A DNA stretch of 64,000 nt from Histidinibacterium aquaticum (GTDB lineage: Bacteria; Pseudomonadota; Alphaproteobacteria; Rhodobacterales; Rhodobacteraceae), in NCBI RefSeq assembly GCF_008710275.1, contig NZ_VYQE01000004.1, positions 248,001-312,000 on the forward strand, given 5' to 3'. Under the pieces are notes generated by a model, which worked only from the letters and a program-made list of their open reading frames with translations, was not told the DNA's origin and ran no database searches. Of this stretch, positions 1-9,146 are shown in pieces. The translations under genes were made by a program, and so were the position numbers. Numbering within the stretch: position 1 is the stretch's first letter; each line of letters begins with the position of its first letter.

Positions 1-110
1 GGTTCGCCGTGCTGACCACGCTCACCGGCGGGATCGGCATCCTGCTGACCGGCACGGTGGTCGAGAACTGGTACGTCTGGGCCCAGGTCCACGGCTACGC
101 GCCGCAGTAA
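1..110 (+). CDS. pufM: Photosynthetic reaction centre subunit M, 3' fragment
   Basis: Only the last 35 codons are in the window; the gene begins upstream of position 1. Seen: the reading frame from position 3 ends at a TAA at 108-110, and its residues contain [20 protein letters not shown]. This closely matches the C-terminal fifth transmembrane helix and tail of PufM from Rhodobacter species. Known: PufM is one of two membrane core subunits of the type II reaction centre and binds the bacteriochlorophyll, bacteriopheophytin and quinone cofactors. The next gene is pufX, 13 nt away, in the usual puf operon order. The tail is short, as expected for a species without a PufC cytochrome. Confidence 0.95.
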   Translation, partial: FAVLTTLTGGIGILLTGTVVENWYVWAQVHGYAPQ

Positions 111-123
111 GAGGAGAGAAGAC

Positions 124-366
124 ATGCGTCTCGACGACAACAACTACCTCGGTCTCGATCGCCGCTCCCAGCTCGCGGCCAGCGTGGCGATGCTCCAGCT
201 CAAGGGTGCGGGCTATGCCGCGATCGTGGTCTTCGGCATCTGGATCGGCATCGCCGTTCTCGCCTGGATCGGCACGCTGCTGCCGCCGGACAGCCGGCAG
301 ACACCCGATCCGGTCATCCGTGACCGGGTCGAACTGACCCTGCCGGCCGAGACCCTGCGGGTCTGA
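124..366 (+). CDS. pufX: PufX, RC-LH1 core complex polypeptide
   Basis: Encodes 80 residues. PufX sits at the opening of the LH1 ring around the reaction centre and lets quinone/quinol pass; it is known only from Rhodobacter-type bacteria. Seen: a hydrophilic N-terminus, then [10 protein letters not shown] leading into a single transmembrane helix (about residues 26-52), then LPP and a polar tail. The KGAG(Y/W)A segment and the overall size match PufX of R. sphaeroides. A strong ribosome site (aggag) lies 7 nt before the ATG. PufX diverges fast, so recognition rests on the short motif, topology and position right after pufM. PufC is not an alternative, as it is a large haem protein. Confidence 0.9.
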   Translation: MRLDDNNYLGLDRRSQLAASVAMLQLKGAGYAAIVVFGIWIGIAVLAWIGTLLPPDSRQTPDPVIRDRVELTLPAETLRV

Positions 367-375
367 CACGAGATC

Positions 376-398
376 GGGCGGGGCCGCCGGCCCCGTCC
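376..398 (+). terminator. GC-rich hairpin after pufX
   Basis: A 10-bp stem with a 3-nt loop (376-385 pairs with 389-398, one G-U pair) starts 10 nt after the pufX stop codon and is followed by gtttg. It could be an mRNA 3'-end stabiliser or a weak terminator of the puf transcript. Confidence 0.6.
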
Positions 399-487
399 GT
401 TTGCCACCCGGGCCGGGGCTCCCCGCGCCGGTCCGGTCAGGGGTCGCAACCCGGCCCCGGTTCCCATCCTGTTGGCGACAGGAGCTG

Positions 488-520
488 GCGCCGCAAGGGG
501 ATCCCTCCTTGCGGCGCTTT
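488..520 (+). terminator. Second hairpin in the pufX-dxs gap, terminator-like
   Basis: A perfect 11-bp stem (488-498 with 507-517), 8-nt loop, then TTT. It ends 19 nt before the dxs start codon, so it probably terminates or attenuates puf transcription before dxs. dxs is then transcribed by read-through, or from a promoter not recognised here. Confidence 0.7.
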
Positions 521-539
521 CCATCCGAGGGAGGCGACG

Positions 540-2450
540 ATGGAAACCAGACCCCAGACCCCCACGCTCGACCGTGTGCGCGGCCCCGGCGACCTGAGGC
601 AGATGTCCGACGGCACGCTCGCCCGGCTCGCCGCCGAGCTGCGCGACGAGGTGATCTCCGCCGTCTCGCACACGGGCGGGCATCTCGGGTCGTCGCTCGG
701 CGTGGTCGAGCTGACCGTCGCCCTGCACGCCGTCTTCGACACGCCGCATGACAAGCTGATCTGGGACGTGAGCCACCAGTGCTACCCGCACAAGATCCTC
801 ACCGGCCGACGCGACCGCATCCGCACCCTCCGGCAAGAGGGCGGGCTGTCGGGCTTCACCAAGCGCGCCGAGAGCGCGTACGACCCCTTCGGCGCTGCGC
901 ATTCCTCCACCTCGATCTCCGCCGCGCTGGGCTTCACCGTGGGGCGGGACATGGGGCAGGACACCGGCGACGCCATCGCGGTGATCGGCGACGGCGCGAT
1001 GAGCGCCGGCATGGCCTACGAGGCGATGAACAACGCCGGCCACGAGGGCCGCCGCCTCTTCGTCATCCTCAACGACAACGAGATGTCCATCGCGCCGCCG
1101 ACCGGCGCCATGTCGAGCTACCTCTCCGGTCTCTATTCCGGCCCGATGGGCCTCGCCCGGCACATGGCCGAGGGCTTCGAGGCGGCCCTTCCCGGCCCGA
1201 TCCGCGATCACGCCCGCCGAGCACGCCAGCTCGTCACCGGATTGCCGGACGGGCAGGGCACGCTCTTCGAGGAGCTGGGCTTCACCTACATCGGTCCGAT
1301 CGACGGCCACGACATGTCGCAGCTCCTGCCGGTCTTGCGCGCGGCCAGGGCGCGCGCGACCGGGCCGGTGCTGATCCACTGCTGCACGGTCAAGGGCAAG
1401 GGCTACGCCCCCGCCGAACACTCTGCCGACCGCGGACACGGCGTCTCGAAGTTCGAAGTGTCGACCGGAACGCAGGCCGCGAAGGCGGCCTCGGCCCCGA
1501 GCTACACCAAGGTCTTCGGCCAGACCCTGACCCGCCTCGCCGAGCGCGATCCCCGGATCGTCGCGGTCACCGCCGCCATGCCCTCCGGCACCGGCGTCTC
1601 CCAGATGGCCGAGCGCTTGCCCTCCCGCGTCTTCGACGTGGGCATCGCCGAGCAGCACGCTGTCACCTTCTGTGGCGGCCTTGCCGCCAGCGGGCTCCGA
1701 CCCTTCGCGGCGATCTACTCCACCTTCCTCCAGCGCGGCTACGACCAGGTCGTCCATGACATCGCGCTGCAGAACCTGCCCGTCCGCTTCGCCATCGACC
1801 GGGCCGGACTCGTAGGGGCCGATGGTCCGACCCATGCCGGCGCCTTCGACGTGGGCTTTCTCTCCGCGCTTCCCAACATGACCGTGATGGCCGCCGCCGA
1901 CGAGGCCGAACTCGCGCGCATGACCGCCACCGCGGCGGCCTGGGACGAAGGCCCCATCGCCTTCCGTTACCCGCGCGGAGCCGGAGAGGGCGTGCCGGTG
2001 CCCGAGCAGCCCGAGTCTCTCGAGATCGGCCGCGGTCGGATCCTGCAGGAGGGAGAGCACGTCGCGCTTCTCTCCTTCGGCGCTCACCTTGGGGAGTGCT
2101 GCCGCGCCGCGGCGCTCCTCGAAGAGCGCGGCCTCACCGTCACCATCGCCGACGCCCGCTTCGCCAAGCCGCTCGACACCGCCCTGATCCGACGCCTCGC
2201 CCGGGACCACCGCGCGCTGGTGACGGTGGAGCAGGGGGCCCAAGGCGGCTTCGGCGCGATGGTCCTGCATCACATGGCCAACACCGGCCTGCTCGACGGT
2301 GCCTGCCGGGTCCGCACCATGACCCTGCCCGACCGCTACATCGACCAGGCGAGCCCCGCCGCCATGTACGCCGATGCGGGGCTCACCGCGACCGACATCG
2401 CCGCGACGGCGCTGGAGGCCGCCGGGATGCAGCTCACCACTGCGCCCTGA
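540..2450 (+). CDS. dxs: 1-deoxy-D-xylulose-5-phosphate synthase
   Basis: 636 residues, normal length. Condenses pyruvate and glyceraldehyde-3-phosphate with thiamine diphosphate, the first step of the MEP isoprenoid pathway; the products feed phytol, carotenoid and quinone synthesis. Seen: the N-terminal [13 protein letters not shown] segment, the thiamine-binding [18 protein letters not shown] motif near residue 150, and the transketolase-like central part with [15 protein letters not shown]. The start is supported by gggagg 5 nt upstream of the ATG. Location downstream of pufX is conserved in Rhodobacter. Many relatives carry a second dxs elsewhere, so this may be a phototrophy-linked copy. 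Confidence 0.96.
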   Translation: METRPQTPTLDRVRGPGDLRQMSDGTLARLAAELRDEVISAVSHTGGHLGSSLGVVELTVALHAVFDTPHDKLIWDVSHQCYPHKILTGRRDRIRTLRQEGGLSGFTKRAESAYDPFGAAHSSTSISAALGFTVGRDMGQDTGDAIAVIGDGAMSAGMAYEAMNNAGHEGRRLFVILNDNEMSIAPPTGAMSSYLSGLYSGPMGLARHMAEGFEAALPGPIRDHARRARQLVTGLPDGQGTLFEELGFTYIGPIDGHDMSQLLPVLRAARARATGPVLIHCCTVKGKGYAPAEHSADRGHGVSKFEVSTGTQAAKAASAPSYTKVFGQTLTRLAERDPRIVAVTAAMPSGTGVSQMAERLPSRVFDVGIAEQHAVTFCGGLAASGLRPFAAIYSTFLQRGYDQVVHDIALQNLPVRFAIDRAGLVGADGPTHAGAFDVGFLSALPNMTVMAAADEAELARMTATAAAWDEGPIAFRYPRGAGEGVPVPEQPESLEIGRGRILQEGEHVALLSFGAHLGECCRAAALLEERGLTVTIADARFAKPLDTALIRRLARDHRALVTVEQGAQGGFGAMVLHHMANTGLLDGACRVRTMTLPDRYIDQASPAAMYADAGLTATDIAATALEAAGMQLTTAP

Positions 2451-2458
2451 AGCGGCAT

Positions 2459-2486
2459 GGCAGAGGCCGGCAACCCGGCCCCTGCC
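2459..2486. terminator. Bidirectional terminator between dxs and putP
   Basis: A 12-bp inverted repeat with one mismatch (2459-2470 with 2475-2486, loop of 4) fills the 45-nt gap between two convergent genes. The next bases on the plus strand include tcgtctt, so termination of dxs is plausible; it may serve both strands. Confidence 0.6.
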
Positions 2487-2495
2487 TGCGTCGTC

Positions 2496-3965
2496 TTACT
2501 CCGCCGGTGAGGCTTCGGTGGGCCGGAACTCCCCCTGGTCCGCTGTCGCGAGGCTGACCGCGTAGATGGCGAGCCAGGACAGCGCGAAGCCGGGGATCAT
2601 CTCGTAGAGACCGGTGGCGGCCCCGAGGCCGGTGAAGATCCAGAGCCCGACGGTCGCGGCGCCCACCACGAGCCCCGCCACGGCGCCCGCACCGTTCATG
2701 CGCGGCCAGGTCAGGGAAAGGATCATCAACGGCCCGAACGCCGCTCCGAACCCGGCCCAGGCATTGGCCACGAGGCCCAGGACCTGGCTCTCGGGATCGC
2801 CCGCGATCAGCGCCGCGACGATCCCCACCGCGACCACGGCGATACGCCCGACGGTCACGAGCGTGGTCTCGGAGGCGTTCTTGTTGAGCACGAGCTTGTA
2901 GAAATCCTCGGCCAGCGAGGACGACGAGACCAGAAGCTGGCTCGACACCGTCGACATGATCGCGGCCAGAAGCGCCGCCAGGAGGAAGCCGGTGATCAGC
3001 CCGGGAAAGAGGTTCTCGGCGAGGTAGATGAAGATCGTCTCGCTGTCCTCGATCGAGACGCCGTTCCGCTCGACGTAGGCGCGGCCGAAGATGCCGACGC
3101 CGATGGCGCCGATGAGCGCGATGCCCATCCAGGCCATGCCGATGTTGCGCGCGGTCGAGACCGCCGCGACGCTCTTCACGGCCATGAAGCGGACGATGAT
3201 GTGTGGCTGGCCGAAATAGCCGAGGCCCCAGGCCAGCAGCGAGATGAACCCGATGAAGGTCATGTCCGCGGTCCAGAGCCCGAGGGTGAACCCCTCGACA
3301 CCGGATAGCGTCTCCCTCGCCTGCGCGAACCCGCCGCCTTCACCGGCGTAGAGCACGATCGCGGGCATGATGATCAGCGCCAGCATCATGATGAGGCCCT
3401 GGCAGAAATCGGTGAGCGAGACGGCCAGAAAGCCGCCGACCACCGTGTAGGCCAGGACGACGCCGAGGGTCAGCCAGACCCCGAGCTGGTAGCTGCCGTC
3501 GAAGGCGGTCTCGAACAGCTTGCCCCCGGCGACGAGGCCAGAGGCGGTGTAGACGGCGAAGAAGACCACGATGATCACCGCGGAGATCATGCGCAGCGTT
3601 CCGCCCTGCGACGGAAAGCGGTTGGCGAGAAAGGCCGGGATCGTCAGCGAGTTGTCGTAGCGCTCGGTCTGTTCTCTCAGCCGGGGGGCGACGACGATCC
3701 AGTTGACCAGCGCCCCGATGAACAGACCGATGCCGATCCAGGCCTCGACGAGGCCCGCGGCGTAGAGGGCCCCGGGCAGGCCGAGCAGCAGCCAGCCCGA
3801 CATGTCGGAGGCCCCGGCGGACAGTGCGGCGACGGCCGGGGGGAGATTGCGTCCGCCGAGGATGTATTCCTCGGAACTCGATGTGGAATTCCTGTAGGCG
3901 TAGACGCCGATCCCGAGCATCAGGATGAAGTAGGCCGCCAGGCTGATGAAGACTCCTAAAGACAC
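2496..3965 (-). CDS. putP: Sodium/proline symporter family protein (PutP-like)
   Basis: 489 residues with about 13 transmembrane helices. Solute:sodium symporter family; the closest match is PutP, which imports proline with Na+. Seen: TM1 followed by GGRNLPPAVAALSAGASDMSG, then LLGLPGALYAAGL, motifs typical of PutP; the DMSGW segment lies in the sodium/substrate region of the family. The start is GTG at 3965, with ggaggg about 5 nt upstream. The gene is not part of the photosynthetic operons. Proline is the likely substrate by family resemblance, but related members carry other small solutes. Confidence 0.85.
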   Translation of the reverse strand: MSLGVFISLAAYFILMLGIGVYAYRNSTSSSEEYILGGRNLPPAVAALSAGASDMSGWLLLGLPGALYAAGLVEAWIGIGLFIGALVNWIVVAPRLREQTERYDNSLTIPAFLANRFPSQGGTLRMISAVIIVVFFAVYTASGLVAGGKLFETAFDGSYQLGVWLTLGVVLAYTVVGGFLAVSLTDFCQGLIMMLALIIMPAIVLYAGEGGGFAQARETLSGVEGFTLGLWTADMTFIGFISLLAWGLGYFGQPHIIVRFMAVKSVAAVSTARNIGMAWMGIALIGAIGVGIFGRAYVERNGVSIEDSETIFIYLAENLFPGLITGFLLAALLAAIMSTVSSQLLVSSSSLAEDFYKLVLNKNASETTLVTVGRIAVVAVGIVAALIAGDPESQVLGLVANAWAGFGAAFGPLMILSLTWPRMNGAGAVAGLVVGAATVGLWIFTGLGAATGLYEMIPGFALSWLAIYAVSLATADQGEFRPTEASPAE

Positions 3966-4107
3966 GATGCCCTCCGATCTTTTTCCGGTTTAGACGACAG
4001 GGCTGACTTGGCCTGACAGGTCGAGCATGACGGATCATGACAGCCGATCAAGGTTTCTCTGCACCACGGCCTATCGACCGAGCTCCGGCCATGGACCGAG
4101 CGTCCTT

Positions 4108-4845
4108 CTAAGCCTCACGCAGCAGGCGCGGACCTTCGAAACAGAGCCGGAGACCCGCCGCGCGCGCCATGTCCCAGGCCAGCGCGAGATTGCTCCCGAT
4201 GACGGGGCACCCAAGCTCGCGCTCGAGCGGCTCTATCACGTCGAGGGTGCGCAGGTTCGTGCAGGACAGGAAGATGCCGTCCACAGTCCCGCGACGCGCG
4301 ATCTCGCGGGCAGCCGCCGCGATGGACACCGGATCGATCCGGGCGACGTTCGCCTCGACTTCCTCGCCGAAGCTCATCGCCTCGGGCACGGCCACGCCCT
4401 GCTCCTCGAAGGTCGCTCTCAAGGCAGCCGCGATATCGGTCCCGTAGGGAGAGACGAGCCCAACACGGCGCACGTCCAGGTGGCCAAAGGCGGCGAGCGC
4501 GGAGTCGAGAGGATTGCAGACCGCCCGCGCCCCGCAGCCCTGCCGCACGAGCTCCGCCGCCCGCGCCGCGCCGATCAGCGTGGTACCGGAGGTGCAGCCG
4601 TAACCCACGACGTCGTACTCGGCGCCGCGAGGAAAGAGCGCGGCCGCCGCCGGCAGGTCCAGCGCCATCTGGGCGATGCTCTCGGGCGTGAGATCGGCAC
4701 CCGACGGGATCCGGCTCACCTGCAGAGCGGTCTCCGGCGGCAGCAGTCGTCGGAAGTCGCCCTCGATCGTCTCGTCGGCCTGCAACACGATCAGCCCGAG
4801 CCGCGGGCGGTCGGCCGGGGTCAGGCGATAGGGCAGGCGGCTCAT
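4108..4845 (-). CDS. Asp/Glu racemase-superfamily protein (maleate isomerase/EutA-like)
   Basis: 245 residues. Aspartate/glutamate racemase superfamily, in the maleate cis-trans isomerase/arylmalonate decarboxylase branch. Seen: two Cys-containing motifs on the two halves of the fold, GYGCTSGTT and FLSCTNLRT, the usual catalytic pair. The start at 4845 overlaps the stop of the M24 gene by 4 nt (ATGA), so the two are cotranslated. In ectoine-utilisation clusters a protein of this type (EutA) accompanies an M24 hydrolase and a PLP dehydratase, as here. The substrate cannot be named from sequence. Confidence 0.75.
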   Translation of the reverse strand: MSRLPYRLTPADRPRLGLIVLQADETIEGDFRRLLPPETALQVSRIPSGADLTPESIAQMALDLPAAAALFPRGAEYDVVGYGCTSGTTLIGAARAAELVRQGCGARAVCNPLDSALAAFGHLDVRRVGLVSPYGTDIAAALRATFEEQGVAVPEAMSFGEEVEANVARIDPVSIAAAAREIARRGTVDGIFLSCTNLRTLDVIEPLERELGCPVIGSNLALAWDMARAAGLRLCFEGPRLLREA

Positions 4846-6005
4846 GGAGCGATCACCGGCAGCTCGCGCGCCGCGCGGGTCGAGAGGAGCTCCGGCCCGT
4901 CGTCCCGCAGCACGACGTTCTCTTCCTGGACGAGGATCGTCCCGTCGCCGACCTCGACGCCCGGTTCGATGGCGAGAACCATGCCCGCCCGCAGCTCTGT
5001 CTCGTCGCGCGGCGTGAAGGAGGGCCATTCCGTCAGAGCGACCCCCAGCCCGTGCCCGAGCCGACCGCCCGCCGGAACACCGCCCGCGTCGGTCATCGCC
5101 TCCGACAGGACCCGGTGGGCGTCCTTCGCCGTCATCCCCGGTCGCAGCTGGCCCAGCGCGGCCTCAGTCGCCGCGTCGAGCACGGCATAGGCTCTTTTCA
5201 TCGCGTCCGACGGCCGGCCGATCGCGAAGTTCCGGTCGAAGTCGCAGAAGTAGCCGTTCCTCACGGCGCCGGTATCGAGCATCACGATATCTCCCCGCCG
5301 GAGCGGCTGCCCCGACGCGGGCGCTATGACCGTCCCGTAGCCCTCGGGCCCGGCCCCGCCCGCAACGTAGCTCACCCAGTCCGCACCCTCCTCGAGCAGC
5401 GCGATCTGGAAACGCCGGAAAAGCGTCTCGAGCGTTGCGGCTCCGGCGACCAGCTCCGGCATACGGTCGAAGGCGGCGTCGGCGATGCCGCAGGTGGCAC
5501 GGATCGCCTCGATCTCCGGCTCCGACTTGATCTCGCGGACTCGGTGCAGGGTCTCCGTCGCGTCCACGACGTGGCGCTGTCCGAGGCTTTGCCGGACACT
5601 CTGCCAGTCCGCGAGCGGCATCCGGAGGTTCGTCTCGGCGCCCATCGGCACCCCCAGCCGGCCGCCCTCCGGCACAAGGCTTGTCAGGCACTCCGTCAGA
5701 AGAGAGACACCGTCGTCGCCCGGGACGGGAGCGGGCCAGGCCCTGATCTCGCCCACGGCGCAGTGCGACATCAGCTCGACCCCGATCTCTGGAATGATCG
5801 CCAGGGGCTCGCCGGACTTCGGCAGGACGAGGAACCACGGCCGTGCAGGACTTTCCCAGAACCGGGTCAGGAACCCGGTGACGTAGAAAATGTCCTGTGG
5901 AGAGGTGAGAAACAGGGCGTCCTGGCCCCGGGTCGCCATCCCGTGCTGCAAGGCCTTCCACCGCCGCTCGAACTCGGCGCGAGGGAAGACGGCCGGGTCA
6001 GTCAC
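4842..6005 (-). CDS. M24 family Xaa-Pro peptidase/ectoine hydrolase-like protein
   Basis: 387 residues. Creatinase-type N-terminal domain (about 1-150) plus a pita-bread M24 domain. Seen: the five metal ligands expected for an active M24 enzyme appear present: two Asp in MLDTGAVRNGYFCDFDRNF, His in RLGHGLGVAL, Glu in LAIEPG and Glu in VQEEN. Known members cleave Xaa-Pro peptides, creatine or the ectoine ring (DoeA/EutD). The gene starts with GTG, overlaps the end of the dpaL-like gene by 8 nt and the start of the racemase-like gene by 4 nt, so the three form one translational unit. Ectoine hydrolysis is a possibility, not established. Confidence 0.8.
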   Translation of the reverse strand: MTDPAVFPRAEFERRWKALQHGMATRGQDALFLTSPQDIFYVTGFLTRFWESPARPWFLVLPKSGEPLAIIPEIGVELMSHCAVGEIRAWPAPVPGDDGVSLLTECLTSLVPEGGRLGVPMGAETNLRMPLADWQSVRQSLGQRHVVDATETLHRVREIKSEPEIEAIRATCGIADAAFDRMPELVAGAATLETLFRRFQIALLEEGADWVSYVAGGAGPEGYGTVIAPASGQPLRRGDIVMLDTGAVRNGYFCDFDRNFAIGRPSDAMKRAYAVLDAATEAALGQLRPGMTAKDAHRVLSEAMTDAGGVPAGGRLGHGLGVALTEWPSFTPRDETELRAGMVLAIEPGVEVGDGTILVQEENVVLRDDGPELLSTRAARELPVIAP

Positions 6006-7044
6006 CCTCGGGCCCTTCGCTCACGATCGCGAGCACCCGCGCCTCCGGCCCGCATCCCCGCAACCCGGCCAGGAGAGCGGCCACGCCCGCCGCACCGGAA
6101 GGCGTTGTCGGCAGCCCCGCCTCGGCGAGGGCCGAAACGGCCTTCTGCGCCTCCTTCTCGGTGATCGTCACGAAGAGATCCGCGTCCTGCGCCAGCCCAC
6201 CGAGCGCGATGAGCGAGGGCGTCTTGCAGTCGAGCCGGCCCATGGCGGAGGCCTGGCCCTCCGTCGTCACCAGCTCGCCAGCCCGGATGCTCTCGATCAG
6301 GGCGGGCGCCCTGTCGGGCTCGACGACCACGATCACCGGGTCGTCGCCCCAGGCCATACGGAAATGCCGGGCCACTGCGGCAGCCAATCCACCGACCCCC
6401 GCCTGGAGAAGGATATGCGTCGGAGGGTCGTCCAGTTGTTCGACGGCCTCCTGCGCCAGTTGCAGGTAGCCCTCCATCACGCCGGTCGGAGGAAGCAGGT
6501 AACCCTCCCAGGAGCTGTCCGAGAGCAGCGACCAGCCCTCGGCCTGCGCCCGGTCCTGCGCCGCCGCCATGCTCTCCGCGTAGCTCGCCCCTTCCCGGAC
6601 CACCTCGGCCCCCTTGGCCCGCAGGCGCTGGGCGAAAGCCTCGGGCACCGTCTCGCTCAGGTAGATCACAGCCCTCGCGCCGAAGACGCCCGCTCCGGCC
6701 GCGACGGAAAGCCCGTGGTTCCCCGCGCTCGCCGCGACATAGGTGCGTCCGGTGAGCGTGTCGGGGCCGATCTCTGCGCCGTTGGCCACCTCGGCCGCCT
6801 CGCGGGCGATGACGAAGGCCGCGCCGAGCGCCTTGAAGCTGCCGAGCCCCATGCGCCCGCTCTCGTCCTTCAGGTGCAGCCGGGACACGCCGCAGGCCGT
6901 GGCGAGGTCCGGGACCTCCCGCATCGGTGTCTCTTCATGCTTCGGACAGAGGTCCAGCAGCCGCGCCACCGCGTCGGACCGCGCAATGGGCCGCTCGGCG
7001 ATCGGCAGGCCCGTGCCGCGATGCGGATTGTCGAGATATTCCAT
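5998..7044 (-). CDS. Diaminopropionate ammonia-lyase-like PLP enzyme
   Basis: 348 residues from the ATG at 7044; an in-frame ATG at 7068 would add 8. Fold-type II PLP enzyme of the threonine dehydratase/tryptophan synthase beta family. Seen: the PLP lysine in RMGLGSFKALGAAF, the substrate loop ASAGNHG, and a glycine-rich cofactor stretch QAGVGGLAAAV. The SFKALG form and general sequence resemble diaminopropionate ammonia-lyase (DpaL), which forms pyruvate and ammonia; EutB-type dehydratases of ectoine clusters belong to the same fold. First gene of the three-gene unit with M24 and racemase-like genes. Confidence 0.78.
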   Translation of the reverse strand: MEYLDNPHRGTGLPIAERPIARSDAVARLLDLCPKHEETPMREVPDLATACGVSRLHLKDESGRMGLGSFKALGAAFVIAREAAEVANGAEIGPDTLTGRTYVAASAGNHGLSVAAGAGVFGARAVIYLSETVPEAFAQRLRAKGAEVVREGASYAESMAAAQDRAQAEGWSLLSDSSWEGYLLPPTGVMEGYLQLAQEAVEQLDDPPTHILLQAGVGGLAAAVARHFRMAWGDDPVIVVVEPDRAPALIESIRAGELVTTEGQASAMGRLDCKTPSLIALGGLAQDADLFVTITEKEAQKAVSALAEAGLPTTPSGAAGVAALLAGLRGCGPEARVLAIVSEGPEGD

Positions 7045-7110
7045 GACCGTCCGTCCCCATCGCCTCATGTCAGTCTGACGCTAGGGCAGCCCGGCGATCA
7101 ACCCCGTGAA

Positions 7111-7142
7111 ACGCGAAAGGCCGCGCGCTCTCGCCCGCGGCC
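7111..7142 (-). terminator. Terminator after the ABC importer operon
   Basis: On the minus strand a 7-bp GGCCGCG/CGCGGCC stem (7142-7136 with 7125-7119) is followed by TTTCGCGTTT. It begins 23 nt past the solute-binding gene stop and lies before the dpaL-like gene. Confidence 0.65.
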
Positions 7143-7165
7143 CTCCAATCCCTGGTCCCGTCAGA

Positions 7166-8104
7166 TCAGAACGGGCTGTCGGGGTAGTAGTAGTCCTCGG
7201 CGTTCTCCTCGGTCACCAGGACGGAGCCGATGGTGAACTGGCCGGAGACCGGCGCGGAGGAGACCATGCCCACGGCCGTCAGCTCGATCGCCGTGGCGAT
7301 CATCGCCGGCGGGTAGGTGACGTTGGCCGGGATCATCTCGTCGCCTTCCATGGTGCGCTGGATCATCTCCTTCATGCCGGCGCCGCCGAGCACGAACTGA
7401 ATGTCCTCGCGGCCCGCGGCCTCAATGGCGGCGAGCACGCCGACGGCCATGTCGTCGTCGGAGGCCCAGACGGCGTCGATCTGCGGGTACTTCGACAGGA
7501 AGTCCTGCATCACGGTGAAGCTGTCGTCACGGTTCCAGTTGCCGTGCTCCATCTCGAGAACCTCGATGCCCGAGCCCTCGATGGCCTGCTCGAAGCCGGC
7601 CACGCGCTCGTTGTCGATGGTCGTCGGGATCCCGCGCAGGGCGACGATCTGTGCGCCCTCGTCCAGGTTCTCGGCCATGTATTCGCCCGACACCTGGCCG
7701 AAGCCGGTGTTGTCGCCGGCGACGTAGAGATCCTCGATCCCCTCCTGGCTCAGGCCACGGTCCACGACCGTCACCCAGACGCCCTGGTTGGCGACGTTGG
7801 CGACCGGCCCGGTGAGCGGCTCGGATTCGAAGGGCAGCACCACCAGCGCGGAGATCCCGCGGGTCGCCACCATGTCCTCGATGTCGCTGACCTGCTCGGA
7901 CGGATCGCCGGCGGTCGCGAGCACGAAGTCGAGCTCGGGATAGACCTCTTCCAGACGGTCGACGGCCTCCTGGGCGTGGAAGTTCATGCCGCCGGCCCAG
8001 CCGTGGGTGGCCGCCGGGATCGACACGCCGATGACGGTCGTGTCCTGCGCGAGCGCGGGCGCCGCGCAGAGCGCCACGATGCTTGCCGCTGCAAAGTGCT
8101 TCAT
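7166..8104 (-). CDS. Sugar ABC transporter, periplasmic binding protein
   Basis: 312 residues. Type I periplasmic binding protein (ribose/LacI-like fold, Peripla_BP_4) feeding a CUT2-type importer. Seen: a signal peptide MKHFAAASIVALCAAPALA, then a mature domain with VIGVSIPAATHGWAGGM at its first strand and ALVVLPFESEPLTG near residue 95. The ATG at 8104 has CAGGAGGAGT just upstream, which settles the start over an in-frame ATG eight codons earlier. Third gene of the operon after the ATPase and permease. A pentose, hexose or related polyol is likely; I cannot name it. Confidence 0.85.
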   Translation of the reverse strand: MKHFAAASIVALCAAPALAQDTTVIGVSIPAATHGWAGGMNFHAQEAVDRLEEVYPELDFVLATAGDPSEQVSDIEDMVATRGISALVVLPFESEPLTGPVANVANQGVWVTVVDRGLSQEGIEDLYVAGDNTGFGQVSGEYMAENLDEGAQIVALRGIPTTIDNERVAGFEQAIEGSGIEVLEMEHGNWNRDDSFTVMQDFLSKYPQIDAVWASDDDMAVGVLAAIEAAGREDIQFVLGGAGMKEMIQRTMEGDEMIPANVTYPPAMIATAIELTAVGMVSSAPVSGQFTIGSVLVTEENAEDYYYPDSPF

Positions 8105-8141
8105 TGGTCTACTCCTCCTGTTGACCAAAACCGCGGAGGGT

Positions 8142-9146
8142 TCAGCCCTCCGCCTTTCTCCCCCGCTGCAGGATGACAGCGAGAATGATGATGACCCCCT
8201 GGATCGCGCCGTTCAGGTAGGGCGACACGAAGTCCGTGAGGTTCAGAATGTTGCCGATCAGGCTCAGGATCAGCACGCCGACCACGGTGCCCCAGACCCG
8301 GCCGAAGCCGCCCTTGAGCATCGTGCCGCCGATGATCACCGCCGCGATCGCTTCGAGCTCCCAGAGGACCCCGGTCGAGGACGAGGCCGAGCCGAGCCGC
8401 GGGACGTACATGATCGTCGCGACGCCCACGAGCACGCCGAGCAGGATGTAGGTCAGGATCCGCACCCGCCCGACGTCCACGCTGGAATAGCGCGCCACCT
8501 GGTCGTTCGACCCGATCGCGGCGCAATAACGCCCGAAGGCCGTCTTGCGCATGACGATCTCGCCCGCGATGGCCACCAGCGCGAAGATGATGATCGGCCA
8601 GGAGATCCCGAGGATCCCCTCGTAGTACACGGGCCGGTATGTCTGACGCAGGCCGAAATCGAGGCTGAGCGTGCCCCCGTCGGCGAGCCAGGTCACGAGG
8701 CTGCGGTAGATGCCCATGGTGCCCAGCGTCACGATGAAGGCCTCGATCCGCATGTTCGTGATGAGAAAGCCGTTCAGGAACCCGGCCGCGAGCCCCGCGA
8801 CGAGGGCGGCCAGCATGCCCACCAGGATGATCGGCACCCCGTTCCCCATCGACGGCAGAAGATAGTTCATCACCAGGATCATCAGGCCCGCGATGAAGGC
8901 CGCCATCGAGCCCACCGAGAGGTCGAGGCCCCCCGCCGTGATGACGAAGGTCATGCCCACGGCGATGATGCCGATGAAGGCCGAGCGCGCCAGCACGTTG
9001 GTCACGTTGGCGTAGCTCAGGAAGTTGGAGTTCATCAGCGCGCCGACGATCACGAGGACGACGAGCGCGATGATCGGGCCCAGCACCTGGATGTTGATCT
9101 TGCGCGGCGCCTGCGTCGGGGCCGAAGTTGTCTCTGCGGTGCTCAT
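8142..9146 (-). CDS. Sugar ABC transporter, permease
   Basis: 334 residues, 8-10 hydrophobic helices. Inner-membrane permease of the RbsC/XylH (CUT2) family. Seen: the family segment VITAGGLDLSVGSMAAFIAG near residue 67 and the cytoplasmic coupling region around IAAVIIGGTMLKGGFGRVWG. The start codon overlaps the ATPase stop by 4 nt (ATGA). It would form the channel as a homodimer with the RbsA-like ATPase and receive substrate from the binding protein encoded 37 nt downstream. Confidence 0.88.
   Translation of the reverse strand: MSTAETTSAPTQAPRKINIQVLGPIIALVVLVIVGALMNSNFLSYANVTNVLARSAFIGIIAVGMTFVITAGGLDLSVGSMAAFIAGLMILVMNYLLPSMGNGVPIILVGMLAALVAGLAAGFLNGFLITNMRIEAFIVTLGTMGIYRSLVTWLADGGTLSLDFGLRQTYRPVYYEGILGISWPIIIFALVAIAGEIVMRKTAFGRYCAAIGSNDQVARYSSVDVGRVRILTYILLGVLVGVATIMYVPRLGSASSSTGVLWELEAIAAVIIGGTMLKGGFGRVWGTVVGVLILSLIGNILNLTDFVSPYLNGAIQGVIIILAVILQRGRKAEG

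Noticed and set aside
124-366. Start of a pufC cytochrome
   Set aside because: The frame ends after 80 residues with no haem motif, and the protein matches PufX.
213-2273. Long minus-strand frame opposite pufX and dxs
   Set aside because: Same GC-driven artefact; crosses pufX and dxs, which are certain.
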